From an uncultured Clostridia bacterium (GTDB lineage: Bacteria > Bacillota > Clostridia > TANB77 > CAG-508): a stretch of 64,000 nucleotides of DNA. Below, piece by piece: positions 34,503-44,039 of the stretch (the first letter of the stretch is position 1; every line of letters starts with the position of its first letter). The position numbers and the translations under genes are program-made. The notes below the pieces were generated by a model. The model searched no databases, was not told the origin of the DNA, and was given only the letters and a program-made list of their open reading frames with translations. The stretch covers positions 24,085 to 88,084 of the forward strand of contig CAJUSU010000004.1 of the NCBI GenBank assembly GCA_910589185.1. The letters run 5' to 3'.

Positions 34503-36146
34503 ATGGCAAGCTGTTTAGGATTATATATTGAATCAAATTTAATTAAATATGCAAAAGTGTCAAAAGATCGTGACATCTTGAGAATAGAATCGTTTGGAAT
34601 AAAATTCTATGATAGATTAGGAGATGCTATTAGACAGATTATAGCAGATACAGTTAGCTTTAAAGTACCAATTAGTGTTAATTTATCAGAAGAAGTTTAT
34701 GATTATCTTTATATGTTTAGCTTGTTAAATAAAAATGATTTAAGAAAAGCAATTGGCACAGAATTTGAAGCTATGTGCGCAGAAAAAAATGTTAATAGAA
34801 ATGCTTTTGAAACAAGATATGCTTTAGCAAATAGTGTAGAAGATAAAGAAAAAGTTAAAGTAATTCATGTATCATCAAATAAAAATAGTATTAATACATT
34901 AGAACAGTCACTTGGTGAATATAAAGCAACAACCATTTCACCAATAGGAATTACAATTGCAAATGTAGCAAACCTAAAAGAAAAAGAAAATGTAGTTATT
35001 ATTAATATGCAAGAAAAGACTACTATTACAACAATTGTAGATCAAAAAATTTATAATGTAGAAACAATTGAAGAAGGCGCAAAGACAGTATTAGATAGTA
35101 TTAACGCAAAAGAAAATTCGTATTCTAAAGCATATGAAATATGCAAAAATAGTACTATTTATACAATGGAAGGAAAAGAATTACAAGATGAAGAAAACGA
35201 ATATCTAGATGACATTATGCCTACTTTATATAAAATAGCGACAAAAGTACAAGAAAATTTAGCAGTACAAACAATCAAAGTAAATAAGATTTATATTACT
35301 GGTACATTATCAGTTGTAAATAATATTGATTTATATTTCCAAGAATTTTTCCAAACGGAAAAATGTGAAATTATGAAACCATATTTCTTAAAAGATAGTA
35401 TCAAAATCAATATGAAAGATTATATTGAAGTAAATTCTGCTATTGCATTAGCACTACAAGGCCTAGGTTATGGCTTAAAAGATATGAACTTTAAGAAAAG
35501 AGATTGGAAAGATGACTTAGGAGAAATATTTTCTAAATCAGAATCTTCAGATGGCAAAAAGAAAAAGGGAGATGTATTAGGAAAGAGCATCAACTTATCA
35601 GGATTATTCAGATTTAATTTGGGAGAAAAACTAGATGGAGTAGAAAGATGGATGCTTAGAGTAGGAGGAGGAATACTTGCGCTAACAATTATTTACTCAG
35701 CATTTTCTATTTTCATTGGTCATCAAATAAAAGCAAAAAATGATGAAGTCTCAGCAGTCAAAATGGATACACAAATGCAAATAGCAGCAGTAGATGGAGA
35801 TATAAGCAAAATAAGTCAAAAAACAAATGAATACAAACAATTATCAGATAATTTAAAAAACATTAGTGAACAAGCGGCTGAAAAAAGCAAAAGCAAGAAA
35901 ACGATACCAAACTTACTAAGCCAAATTATGTTTGCAATGCCACAAGGAGTACAAGTTACTTCTATTGACAATTCGAATTCAAGACATGTAGTAATTAATG
36001 CACAATCAGAGAAATATGAACAATTAGGTATTTTTAAAGCAATTTTAAAAACACAAGGAATTTTAGCACCAGATACAATTGTTTCATCATCAGGAACAAA
36101 GCAAGGTAACGTTGTTCAAATTGTAATAGAAGGAGATTTGCCATGA
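34503..36146 (+). CDS. pilM: PilM-PilN-like fused pilus inner-membrane assembly protein
   Basis: A 547-aa protein. Residues 1-330 form an actin-like PilM domain (CLGLYIESNLIKYAKVSKDR at the start and a later GLGYGLKDMNFKKRDW). A single membrane helix at about 385-407 (GGGILALTIIYSAFSIFI) is followed by a coiled coil and a PilN-like periplasmic/exterior-side domain (about 460-547, ending in IVIEGDLP). In most bacteria these are two proteins; here they seem to be one. It opens the operon. The next gene overlaps it by 4 bp. The actin-like part binds the assembly ATPase complex in known systems. Confidence 0.8.
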   Translation: MASCLGLYIESNLIKYAKVSKDRDILRIESFGIKFYDRLGDAIRQIIADTVSFKVPISVNLSEEVYDYLYMFSLLNKNDLRKAIGTEFEAMCAEKNVNRNAFETRYALANSVEDKEKVKVIHVSSNKNSINTLEQSLGEYKATTISPIGITIANVANLKEKENVVIINMQEKTTITTIVDQKIYNVETIEEGAKTVLDSINAKENSYSKAYEICKNSTIYTMEGKELQDEENEYLDDIMPTLYKIATKVQENLAVQTIKVNKIYITGTLSVVNNIDLYFQEFFQTEKCEIMKPYFLKDSIKINMKDYIEVNSAIALALQGLGYGLKDMNFKKRDWKDDLGEIFSKSESSDGKKKKGDVLGKSINLSGLFRFNLGEKLDGVERWMLRVGGGILALTIIYSAFSIFIGHQIKAKNDEVSAVKMDTQMQIAAVDGDISKISQKTNEYKQLSDNLKNISEQAAEKSKSKKTIPNLLSQIMFAMPQGVQVTSIDNSNSRHVVINAQSEKYEQLGIFKAILKTQGILAPDTIVSSSGTKQGNVVQIVIEGDLP

Positions 36147-36832
36147 AAAAGATTTTAATTATACTTTTAATTATATTGCTTATTACTTTGTCATATTTCG
36201 CAATATTTAAAGGAATCTCATTAGGAAATTTTGAAGTACTTAGTGTAGAAAGAATCCAAGAAGAAAATGACAGGTTAACACAAGAAATAGAACAAACAGA
36301 AAAACTAATACACAGTGATTACATTCAAAAAACAGATGAATTACAAAGCAGTGTTGATAGTTTAATGAATGCTAAAGACGAATATGTAGAGTTAGCAAAT
36401 GTTAGTTCAGATAAAGATTTAATAAATGCAAGTAAACAAGAAATTTATAAAATTGAATACATTTGGACTAGAATAGGAAGCCATGCAACTAGTGAAGGAG
36501 TAGAACTAAAATTAGATATTACAGCTGGTGAAACAGGAGAACAAGAAAGCAAAAACTTACTATTTACTGTAACAGGTAACTATATAGCAGTTATCAATTT
36601 CGTATTATCTATTGAAGATGATAGTCAATTAGGATTTAGAATAGAAAACTTTAAAATCCTTCCAGGTTCTGGAGAAAATGGTAGACAAGCTACTTTTACA
36701 GTAAGAAATGTTAGAATAAAACAAGAAAATGCTACCTCTGCTGTATCAACAGACACAAGTACTCCAGATGCACAACAAGCAACAGATACAACAGACCAAA
36801 CAGGAACTACAGATACAAACACAGCTCAATAA
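36143..36832 (+). CDS. pilO: PilO-like type IV pilus assembly protein
   Basis: A 229-aa bitopic protein with a membrane helix at residues 4-22 and a coiled-coil stretch at about 38-75 (Glu/Gln-rich). A ferredoxin-like C-terminal domain is suggested by LFTVTGNYIAVINFVLSIED (about 136-155). The tail after 195 is Thr/Asp/Gln-rich and disordered. This is the PilO layout; sequence conservation is low, and position after PilM/N supports it. Start ATG 36143 overlaps pilM. Confidence 0.7.
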   Translation: MKKILIILLIILLITLSYFAIFKGISLGNFEVLSVERIQEENDRLTQEIEQTEKLIHSDYIQKTDELQSSVDSLMNAKDEYVELANVSSDKDLINASKQEIYKIEYIWTRIGSHATSEGVELKLDITAGETGEQESKNLLFTVTGNYIAVINFVLSIEDDSQLGFRIENFKILPGSGENGRQATFTVRNVRIKQENATSAVSTDTSTPDAQQATDTTDQTGTTDTNTAQ

Positions 36833-36870
36833 GGATAAGCATAAATTTTTAGAAAGGAGATACACAAGTT

Positions 36871-37287
36871 TTGAGAGCAATTAAATCAATTTTTAAAGAA
36901 ATATGTATTATGATTTTATTATGTGTTGCAATTGTACTTGTTTTGGGAGTTATCTTTTATGATTCTCTACCACAAAACAAAGTAGTACCTAATAAATTAG
37001 AAGCATATAAAACAAATCAAGAAGTAGAAAATGAAATAAATGAAGAAGTTGCAGCAATGAATAAGGTAGAAGTAACTTATGAAATTAAAGGTTCAGACCT
37101 TACTTTATATAAACAAACTAATAGTTACAAACCAGGAAAACCAGATCCATTTTCTGCAAGTATAAGTACAAATACATCAAATCCAAACGGTGGCAGCGTA
37201 AACAATACTGGCAATAATGCCGGAGGAAATGCCACAACTGACCCTAATTCAACAGGAACTTTCTTTAATAATACAGGGCACAAATAA
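36871..37287 (+). CDS. PilP-like small bitopic protein
   Basis: A 138-aa protein starting at TTG 36871 after AAAGGAG. One membrane helix at residues 11-33 is followed by a short extracytoplasmic region with YKPGKPDPFSAS (about 88-99). This resembles the GRxDPF motif found near the N-terminus of PilP/GspC-type proteins. The tail is Asn/Gly/Thr-rich. The PilP assignment is inferred from this motif and operon position; no secretin is present for it to dock onto. Confidence 0.5.
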   Translation: MRAIKSIFKEICIMILLCVAIVLVLGVIFYDSLPQNKVVPNKLEAYKTNQEVENEINEEVAAMNKVEVTYEIKGSDLTLYKQTNSYKPGKPDPFSASISTNTSNPNGGSVNNTGNNAGGNATTDPNSTGTFFNNTGHK

Positions 37288-37358
37288 TTTTCGGTTATAT
37301 TTATTTAAATAAATATAAAATATAACAAAACAATTCTAAAGAGAAAGGAGTAAAAAAC

Positions 37359-37820
37359 ATGAGAAACCAAAAGAATGAAAGAGGTATCACTTTAGTTGCA
37401 TTAGTTGTTACTATTGTTGTTCTATTAATCTTAGCTGGTATTACAATCATGTACGTAATGTCAGGCAATGGAGTATTTGGAAAAGCACAACAAGCTAAAA
37501 CTGAAACAAATAAAGCATTAGTAAAAGATGCTGTTTCTGTAACATTAGGTGACTTATATGCTGAAATCTATGCACCAACAGCTGACAAAACTTTAACTGA
37601 TGTTTTCAAATCTGATCTTCCAAGTAATATGCATATTGTTGATGCATCAGGTAATGCAGATGCAAGTTTCGCAATTCCAGCAGCTAGTACAGCAAGCGAA
37701 TTAACAATCAATTGCTATATTAAGTATGATGTTGACGGATTAATTTACAAAGTAGATTATTCTAAAGAAGCATTCACAGTTGGAGATGGACAAAAAGCAA
37801 CAACAACACCAGGAGCATAA
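37359..37820 (+). CDS. Type IV pilin-like protein, major pilin candidate
   Basis: A 153-aa prepilin. The leader MRNQKNERG is short and basic, and the cleavage site G|ITLVALVV is followed by a membrane helix (residues 10-32). The usual Glu at mature position 5 is absent (Ala). The mature part is Ala/Thr/Asp-rich (about 121 residues beyond the helix), a normal size for Gram-positive pilins. RBS AAAGGAG. The FGE-domain protein at 13181 shares this leader and helix almost exactly. Confidence 0.85.
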   Translation: MRNQKNERGITLVALVVTIVVLLILAGITIMYVMSGNGVFGKAQQAKTETNKALVKDAVSVTLGDLYAEIYAPTADKTLTDVFKSDLPSNMHIVDASGNADASFAIPAASTASELTINCYIKYDVDGLIYKVDYSKEAFTVGDGQKATTTPGA

Positions 37821-37914
37821 TTTAAACTTTTATCAAGATAAAAGCAAAAGGGCATATGCAGCATTGTATATGCCTCGACTTTTATCAGTCACTAAAATAG
37901 GCAGGAGAAAACAA

Positions 37915-38724
37915 ATGACGACAATTGATACAATTGTATATATTGCTTTATTTTGCATAGGAACTTTATTTGGTAGCTTTTTTACACTAGCAGTTTACCG
38001 TATTCCATTAAAAAAAGATATTACTCATGAACGTTCCTTTTGCCCAAATTGTAATCATAAGTTGACCTTTTTAGATATGATACCAATTCTAAGTTATATC
38101 TGTTTAGGAGGGAAATGTAGATACTGTAAACAAAAGATTAGACCAAGATATTTATTATTAGAAATCTTATCTGGTATAGTTTTTGTTTTGTTTGCCATAT
38201 CTATCAAACTAGATGTGTTAGAAAGTTCATTATCTACAATGGTCTATTTTGTTTTTGGACTTTTATATTTAGCAACTTTATTCATTATAGCAGGAATTGA
38301 TAAAGAAAAAATTCAAATAGAAAAATCTGTATTGCTATTTGGATATATTGTAGAAGCACTATATATAGTATATCTTTATATAGTAGAAAAAGACCCTAAT
38401 ATATATAGATATGTTATATATTTAGCTATTATTTGCATCTTAGTAGTATTAGATACTGTTATCTTAAGAAAGAAAGCAAAAAATAGCTATCCAATAGATA
38501 TATTACTGCTTTGTATGTTTGTTCTTACCTTTACTTATCCAGCAGTTAGTTTTCTAAGTATACTAATGACTCTATTAACGATTGTATTTTATATGTTAGT
38601 ACAAAAGATTTGCAACAAACAAGCAAAGAATATGAAAGTAAGTAATAAATTGCCAATTGGTTTCTTCTTATGCATGTCAAATGCCATAATGTTATTAATT
38701 ACCAATTTTTATATTTTCAAGTAA
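37915..38724 (+). CDS. pilD: Prepilin peptidase/methyltransferase
   Basis: A 269-aa polytopic aspartyl peptidase. The start is ATG 37915 behind GGCAGGAG; the longer frame has no RBS. The N-terminal zinc-binding cytoplasmic domain has CPNC (about residue 42) and CRYCK (about 67), with the LSYICLGGKC linker. The peptidase core shows one Asp in the AGIDKEKI segment (about 127-134). The second is expected in GxGD; here it reads YPIDILLL (about 198-205), keeping the Asp but not the Gly. It processes the pilins encoded around it. The divergence is noted under findings. Confidence 0.85.
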   Translation: MTTIDTIVYIALFCIGTLFGSFFTLAVYRIPLKKDITHERSFCPNCNHKLTFLDMIPILSYICLGGKCRYCKQKIRPRYLLLEILSGIVFVLFAISIKLDVLESSLSTMVYFVFGLLYLATLFIIAGIDKEKIQIEKSVLLFGYIVEALYIVYLYIVEKDPNIYRYVIYLAIICILVVLDTVILRKKAKNSYPIDILLLCMFVLTFTYPAVSFLSILMTLLTIVFYMLVQKICNKQAKNMKVSNKLPIGFFLCMSNAIMLLITNFYIFK

Positions 38725-38736
38725 GAGGGAGATGCT

Positions 38737-39138
38737 ATGAAAAAAATTGTGAAAAATCTAAAATCAAATAAAGGTTTTACAATGCAAGACGTTATTATAG
38801 CCATTGCTATTTTAACTCTGTTTGCGGGAACAATTGCAGGTTCTTATTTAGCAATTTATAAAATACAAGCTGAAACACAAATAACAGCAGTAGCAACACT
38901 ATATGGCATTCAAATTTTAGAAAACATTGATCGAATAGCTTACGAAGATGTAAAAAATGGAATGGAAGATACGTATAAGCAAGCATATGGAATTTCAGAC
39001 CAGATGGGTTTAAGAATAGAAGTAAGTCAATATGATAGTGAAAATACCATAAAAATGGTAAAACTCACACTTTCTTATCAAGTAGCAGGCAATAAAGAAG
39101 ATTTAGTATTAGAAAAATTAAAAGTAAAAGAATTATAG
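38737..39138 (+). CDS. Minor pilin-like protein
   Basis: A 133-aa prepilin. The leader ends KGF, with cleavage G|FTMQDVIIAI; mature position 5 is Asp, not Glu. The membrane helix covers about residues 16-38, followed by a helical-beta domain. It probably contributes to initiation or the tip complex of the pilus. RBS GAGGGAG. Confidence 0.8.
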   Translation: MKKIVKNLKSNKGFTMQDVIIAIAILTLFAGTIAGSYLAIYKIQAETQITAVATLYGIQILENIDRIAYEDVKNGMEDTYKQAYGISDQMGLRIEVSQYDSENTIKMVKLTLSYQVAGNKEDLVLEKLKVKEL

Positions 39139-39147
39139 GGGGAAAGA

Positions 39148-39585
39148 ATGAAATCAGAAAGAGGTATTACTTTAACTTCATTAATTATATATGTGGTAAT
39201 AACTACTATTGCAGTTACTGCTATTGCAGCATTTTCTTCCTTTTTTGTATCTAATATGAACGAAGTAAAAGAACAGGAAAAATATGCACCAGAATTTAAT
39301 AAATTTAGTATGTTTTTTATAGGAGATGTAAAAAATAATAAAACAGCAGAAGTAACAACAAATCAAGTAACCTTTGAAGATGGAACAGTATATCAATATA
39401 GACAAAGTGAGAAAGCAGTTTATAGAAATTCTACAAAAATAACAGAAAAAGTAGATAGTTTTAGTTTTTCTTTAACAGAGGAAGAAGTATCAAGTACTAA
39501 TAAACAAATTATCAATGTGAAAATGTCTATTGGAGGAAAAGTCAATTTAAAAAGTGGAATAGACTATACGCTAAGATATTGGTAA
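39148..39585 (+). CDS. Minor pilin-like protein
   Basis: A 145-aa prepilin with leader MKSERG and cleavage G|ITLTSLIIYV, lacking Glu at position 5 (Ser). The membrane helix covers about residues 7-30. The soluble part resembles ComGF-type proteins (FEDGTVYQYRQSEKAVYRNS), which favours a GspJ/ComGF-like role. RBS GGGGGAAAG. Confidence 0.78.
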   Translation: MKSERGITLTSLIIYVVITTIAVTAIAAFSSFFVSNMNEVKEQEKYAPEFNKFSMFFIGDVKNNKTAEVTTNQVTFEDGTVYQYRQSEKAVYRNSTKITEKVDSFSFSLTEEEVSSTNKQIINVKMSIGGKVNLKSGIDYTLRYW

Positions 39586-39679
39586 ATTCTTGTAAATAGA
39601 TGAAAAATATGTTGTATTTTAAAAAAATATAGTATAATAAAAGCAGAAAATTTTGTCACAAAAGAGAAAGGAGAAACTT

Positions 39680-41299
39680 ATGGGAAAACAACCATTGGGA
39701 ATTGAACTTGTAAAAAGAGGAGTAGTATCAGAAGCAGATATTGAAAAAGCATTAGATTATCAAAAGTCACATCCAAATAAAAAGATGGGAGATATTTTAA
39801 ATATCTTAGAGCTTTGTGATCCACATATTTTAATTAATGCTATTGGAAGCATTTTGGACGAGAATGCTATTCTACTACAAGAACAAGATGTTAAGATTAA
39901 TATACTAGAATATATTTCTTTAGATATTGCAAAACAAAACAAAGCAATACCATTTGACATTGAACAAGGAAAAATTAAAGTATGTTTTGCAGATACATCT
40001 AATAAAAAATCTGTTGAGGTAGTAAGACTACTATTATTAAATAAAGGTCTTATTATGGAAAAATATATTACTTTTGAAACTAACATCAATTATCTTTTAG
40101 GAACATTAGAAGGAACTGCTACTGAAAATATTAACACAAACGCAGACGTTTCGGGATTGGTAGATACTATTATTAAAACTGCTATGGAAAAAAGAGCTAG
40201 TGATATTCATATAGAACCATTAGAGAATACAGTAAGAGTTCGTTACAGAATTGATGGTCAGTTAATGACAGCAGTTAATATTGAAAAAGAGAAACAAGCA
40301 CAAATTATAGGAAGATTAAAGGCTATTTCTAATATGCATCAGGAAAAACAAGAATCACAAGATGGTAGAATCTTGCTTTATCCAGACTATAATATCCGTG
40401 TATCTTCACAAAAGAATGTATATGGAGAGAAGTTTGTACTAAGACTTTTAAAGAAAAATGGAAATGTAAAAGAAATATTTGAATTAGGTTTTCCAAGAGA
40501 TGAAGAATTAGTCAATAAATGCTTTAATAAAAAGAACTGTATTACAGTTGTTGCAGCACCTACTGGAGAAGGTAAAACAACAACACTTTATAGTATTATT
40601 GATTACCTAAATAAACCAGAAATCAATATTACAACAATTGAAGACCCTGTAGAAATTAGAATTAATGGTTTAAATCAAATTGAAATAGACAATAAGGCAT
40701 CTTTCTCAGATTCTTTAAGAACTGTATTAAGACAAGATCCAGATATTATCTTAGTAGGAGAAATTCGTGATAAAGAAACAGCTGAAATTGCAATGCAAGC
40801 TGGACAGACAGGACATTATGTATTATCAACTATCCACACAATTGATAGTGTTGAAGTTATTACAAGACTTAGAAAGATAGGTATTTCAAATTATGATATT
40901 GCAAGTATCCTAGCTACATCACTTTCTCAAAGATTAGTTAGAAGAATTTGCCCACACTGTGCACAAGAAAGAGACTTTACAGAGCAAGAAAAACAAGTTA
41001 TTAGAGAAATCGGTGAAAAATATGGAAAGACATTTGACTTAGAAGGAAAGAAAACTTACGAGGCAATAGGATGTAAACGTTGTAATAATACAGGATATTA
41101 TGAGAGAATTGCTATTTTTGAAATCCTTTTAGTAAATGATGAGATTAAAGAATTAATCACTAAGGATGCTTCTAGTTTTGAAATTAGAAAGAAAGCACTA
41201 GAAACAGGTTATGAACCATTTATTATAGACGGTATTCGCAAAGTATTAGATGGTGTAACTACTTTAAGCGAATTAAATAGTAAATTGATTATTTATTAA
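39680..41299 (+). CDS. pilB: Type IV pilus assembly (extension) ATPase PilB
   Basis: A 539-aa GspE/PilB-family hexameric ATPase. The start is ATG 39680 behind GAAAGGAG. Domains: N-terminal GspE-N (residues 1-140), AAA core with Walker A APTGEGKTT (about 294-302; the usual Ser is Glu), a DPDIILVGEIRDKETAE Asp/Walker B segment (about 353-369), HTIDS, and a C4 zinc site (CPHC near 425, CKRCNNTGY near 464). It powers pilin polymerisation. Confidence 0.95.
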   Translation: MGKQPLGIELVKRGVVSEADIEKALDYQKSHPNKKMGDILNILELCDPHILINAIGSILDENAILLQEQDVKINILEYISLDIAKQNKAIPFDIEQGKIKVCFADTSNKKSVEVVRLLLLNKGLIMEKYITFETNINYLLGTLEGTATENINTNADVSGLVDTIIKTAMEKRASDIHIEPLENTVRVRYRIDGQLMTAVNIEKEKQAQIIGRLKAISNMHQEKQESQDGRILLYPDYNIRVSSQKNVYGEKFVLRLLKKNGNVKEIFELGFPRDEELVNKCFNKKNCITVVAAPTGEGKTTTLYSIIDYLNKPEINITTIEDPVEIRINGLNQIEIDNKASFSDSLRTVLRQDPDIILVGEIRDKETAEIAMQAGQTGHYVLSTIHTIDSVEVITRLRKIGISNYDIASILATSLSQRLVRRICPHCAQERDFTEQEKQVIREIGEKYGKTFDLEGKKTYEAIGCKRCNNTGYYERIAIFEILLVNDEIKELITKDASSFEIRKKALETGYEPFIIDGIRKVLDGVTTLSELNSKLIIY

Positions 41300-41314
41300 A
41301 CAAAGGAGGAAATT

Positions 41315-42451
41315 ATGATAGATATAGACAAAATCATCACTATTGCTAAGGAAAAAGATGCATCAGATGTTCACTTGATTTTTGCCAATAAACCAATTTT
41401 GAGAATTAGAAGAGATTTAGTGGAAATAGAAGAATTTGATCCATTAAATGAAGATGACATGATGGATATTTATGACTATTTTGTAAGAGGAAATGTAGAT
41501 AAAGATGAAGTATACAAAAAAAATAAAAACTTAGATTCTTCTTATGAATTAAATGGAATTAGATTAAGAGTAAATATTTCTACATCAGATGATATTCCAA
41601 CAGTAGTATTAAGATTAATCAAAAATGAATTGCCTAAATATGAAGACTTAGGTGTACCAGATATTGTAAGACGTATGATGGATCAACCACAAGGACTTAT
41701 TCTAGTTACAGGTAAGACAAACTCTGGTAAAACTACTACTTTAAATGCTTTAATTAATCAAATTAACGAAAACAAAAATAAGAAAATTCTTACACTAGAA
41801 AGCCCAGTAGAGTTTAAACATACTTCTAAAAAATCAGTAATTGTACAAAAAGAGGTTGGTGTAGGAAGAGATTGTCCAAACTATAGTGAAGGAGTTAAAA
41901 ACTCTTTAAGAGAAGACTGCGATATCTTAATCATTGGTGAGATTCGTGATAAAGAAACAATGGAAGCAGCCATTGAAACAGCAGAAGCAGGACATTTGGT
42001 TATAGGAACATTACATACCAAATCTTGTGCTGAAACTATTGACAGAATGATAAACTTCTATGATGTTAGAGATCAACAAACAATTAAATACTTAATTGCA
42101 TCTTTATTAAAACTGGTTGTATCTCAAAGGCTTTTAAAAGGAAGAGATGATTCCTTAGTTTTAGTTCCAGAGGTTATGGTAGTAGATAATATCATTGCAG
42201 GTATTATTCGTAAAGATAAAATTACGGTTTCCGAAATTGAAGATGCTATTCAAAGTGCGTCAGACAAAGGAAGCATTGGATTAATTAATTCTTTAGCAGA
42301 ATTATTTGTAAATGATAGAATTACATTAGAACAAGCAAAAGCACAAATTGAAGAAAAGAATATTGAAATTTTAAACAGAACAATTATGCAATTAAAGATT
42401 AAAAGAGATAATCAAAAGAAAGCAGCAGCTAATCAACAAGCAGGTATGTAG
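41315..42451 (+). CDS. pilT: Type IV pilus retraction ATPase PilT
   Basis: A 378-aa PilT-family ATPase. Walker A is GKTNSGKTT (about residues 132-140), Walker B/Asp box DILIIGEIRDKETMEAA (about 206-222), and the ASDVHL start near 14-19. It lacks the GspE-N domain. Its presence means the pili can be retracted, so twitching or DNA uptake is plausible. RBS AAAGGAGG. Confidence 0.95.
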   Translation: MIDIDKIITIAKEKDASDVHLIFANKPILRIRRDLVEIEEFDPLNEDDMMDIYDYFVRGNVDKDEVYKKNKNLDSSYELNGIRLRVNISTSDDIPTVVLRLIKNELPKYEDLGVPDIVRRMMDQPQGLILVTGKTNSGKTTTLNALINQINENKNKKILTLESPVEFKHTSKKSVIVQKEVGVGRDCPNYSEGVKNSLREDCDILIIGEIRDKETMEAAIETAEAGHLVIGTLHTKSCAETIDRMINFYDVRDQQTIKYLIASLLKLVVSQRLLKGRDDSLVLVPEVMVVDNIIAGIIRKDKITVSEIEDAIQSASDKGSIGLINSLAELFVNDRITLEQAKAQIEEKNIEILNRTIMQLKIKRDNQKKAAANQQAGM

Positions 42452-42480
42452 CCGAATAAAGAGAAAAGGAGGAGGGAAAG

Positions 42481-43842
42481 TTGCCAGAGTACGTATATAA
42501 AGCAGTGACAAAACAGGGCCAAATTGTAAAAAATAGGGTAGAAGAATCCAGCAAAAATAACTTAGTCAAGAAATTAAAACACAATGATTTATTGCCTATT
42601 GAAGTTGTACAAGTTGGCTTAAGAAGTAAGAATGGACGTGTTAACAAAAGAAATGTTATCGATATTGATGATGTTATGAAAACTGCTAACTCAGCCAATG
42701 TATTACAAGGTAGAACTACAGCGAAATTAAGTAATAGAGAAAAATTAAGCATTGCCTTATCAGCAGGTCAAAAAATCAGAATGAGAGACATCATTATATT
42801 TACACAGAATTTTTACTTACTAAAAAAGGCAGGTTTTAACAACATTCATGCTTTAAGTACTATTATTAACAGTACAGATAATTTATCTTTTAGGGGAGTA
42901 CTAGAAGATATCTTAGCAGGAGTAGAAGCGGGAGAATATATGTATACCACAATGGAATATTATTCTAATATTTTCCCATATATCTATATTAACATGATAA
43001 AAGTAGGGGAACTTTCAGGATCTCTTACAAAATCATTATCACAAGCAGTACGATATCTAGATGAAACCACTACAAGAAATAAAAAGATTAAAAGTATCTT
43101 AATACCAAATATTACACAGTTTGTGGCTATTTTCATTTTATTAATTGTAGGAACTATTTTCGTATTGCCAGCAATTCAAGATGTATTTGAATCCATGGGA
43201 TCAAATGTAGAATTGCCAGAAATTACACAAAAGTTCATGCATTTTATTGATTGGATAAAGATATATTGGTATGTACCAGTAGGAATTTTAACAATTATCG
43301 TTTTATCAATTGTAAGCTATATCAATACACCAAAAGGAAAATACAATTGGCATTACTTTAAATATAAAGCACCAGTCTTTGGTAGATTAATTTTCGGAAT
43401 TGATTTTTCAAGATTAATGAGAGCGATGCTTTTAAACTTACAAAATGGTATGAGAATTCAAGATTCTCTAGAAGTTAGTAAATCAGTTGTCAAAAATTAT
43501 GTAATGCTATCCATTGTAGAAACATCTATTAACAACATTTTAATCGGTGCATCTTGGATAGAACCTTTTGAAAATTCAGGTTTATGTAAGTCAATGGAAA
43601 TCGAAATGCTAAAAATAGGTATGCAGACTGACTTACCAGAAATGATGGAAAAATTATTAGACTATATGGACCAAGATATCAACGAAAGCTTAAACAAGCT
43701 AATGAAGGTATTACCAGAAATTTCATACGCATTTGTTGGAATTCTATTAATCTTCTTAGTAGTTGTAGTACTTGTACCATGTATCCAATTATACATGGGT
43801 AACTGGTTAATTGATGCATATCAAAATCAAGGCGTTATTTAA
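42481..43842 (+). CDS. pilC: Type IV pilus platform protein PilC (T2SSF domain)
   Basis: A 453-aa platform protein. It starts at TTG 42481 after GGAGGAGGG, giving MPEYVYKAVTKQGQIV. Residues about 95-220 and 300-440 form the two T2SSF repeats; membrane helices lie at about 215-238, 262-282 and 420-443. YMYTTMEYYSNIFPYIYINM and VGELSGSLTKSL (about 178-189) are typical. Last gene of the pilus operon. Confidence 0.93.
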   Translation: MPEYVYKAVTKQGQIVKNRVEESSKNNLVKKLKHNDLLPIEVVQVGLRSKNGRVNKRNVIDIDDVMKTANSANVLQGRTTAKLSNREKLSIALSAGQKIRMRDIIIFTQNFYLLKKAGFNNIHALSTIINSTDNLSFRGVLEDILAGVEAGEYMYTTMEYYSNIFPYIYINMIKVGELSGSLTKSLSQAVRYLDETTTRNKKIKSILIPNITQFVAIFILLIVGTIFVLPAIQDVFESMGSNVELPEITQKFMHFIDWIKIYWYVPVGILTIIVLSIVSYINTPKGKYNWHYFKYKAPVFGRLIFGIDFSRLMRAMLLNLQNGMRIQDSLEVSKSVVKNYVMLSIVETSINNILIGASWIEPFENSGLCKSMEIEMLKIGMQTDLPEMMEKLLDYMDQDINESLNKLMKVLPEISYAFVGILLIFLVVVVLVPCIQLYMGNWLIDAYQNQGVI

Positions 43843-43864
43843 TAAAAATTAATTGAAAAGAATT

Positions 43865-43922
43865 AAAAAACATCTATAACATCATTTGCTCAGACAGCAC
43901 TTGTGTTATAGATGTTTTTTAT
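43865..43922 (+). terminator. Terminator of the pilus operon
   Basis: A 17-bp stem between AACATCTATAACA-type arms (43865-43881 and 43904-43920), a 22-nt loop and a T-tract. Confidence 0.88.
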
Positions 43923-44039
43923 TGTAAATAAAATTTTAAACAAAAACTCCTTAAGAAATCATAAAAAAGGTAGAAATAAATCGAAAAAAGGTGTAAGATA
44001 AAACAGTAAACAAATGAACTAAGAAATGGAGCAATTAAC

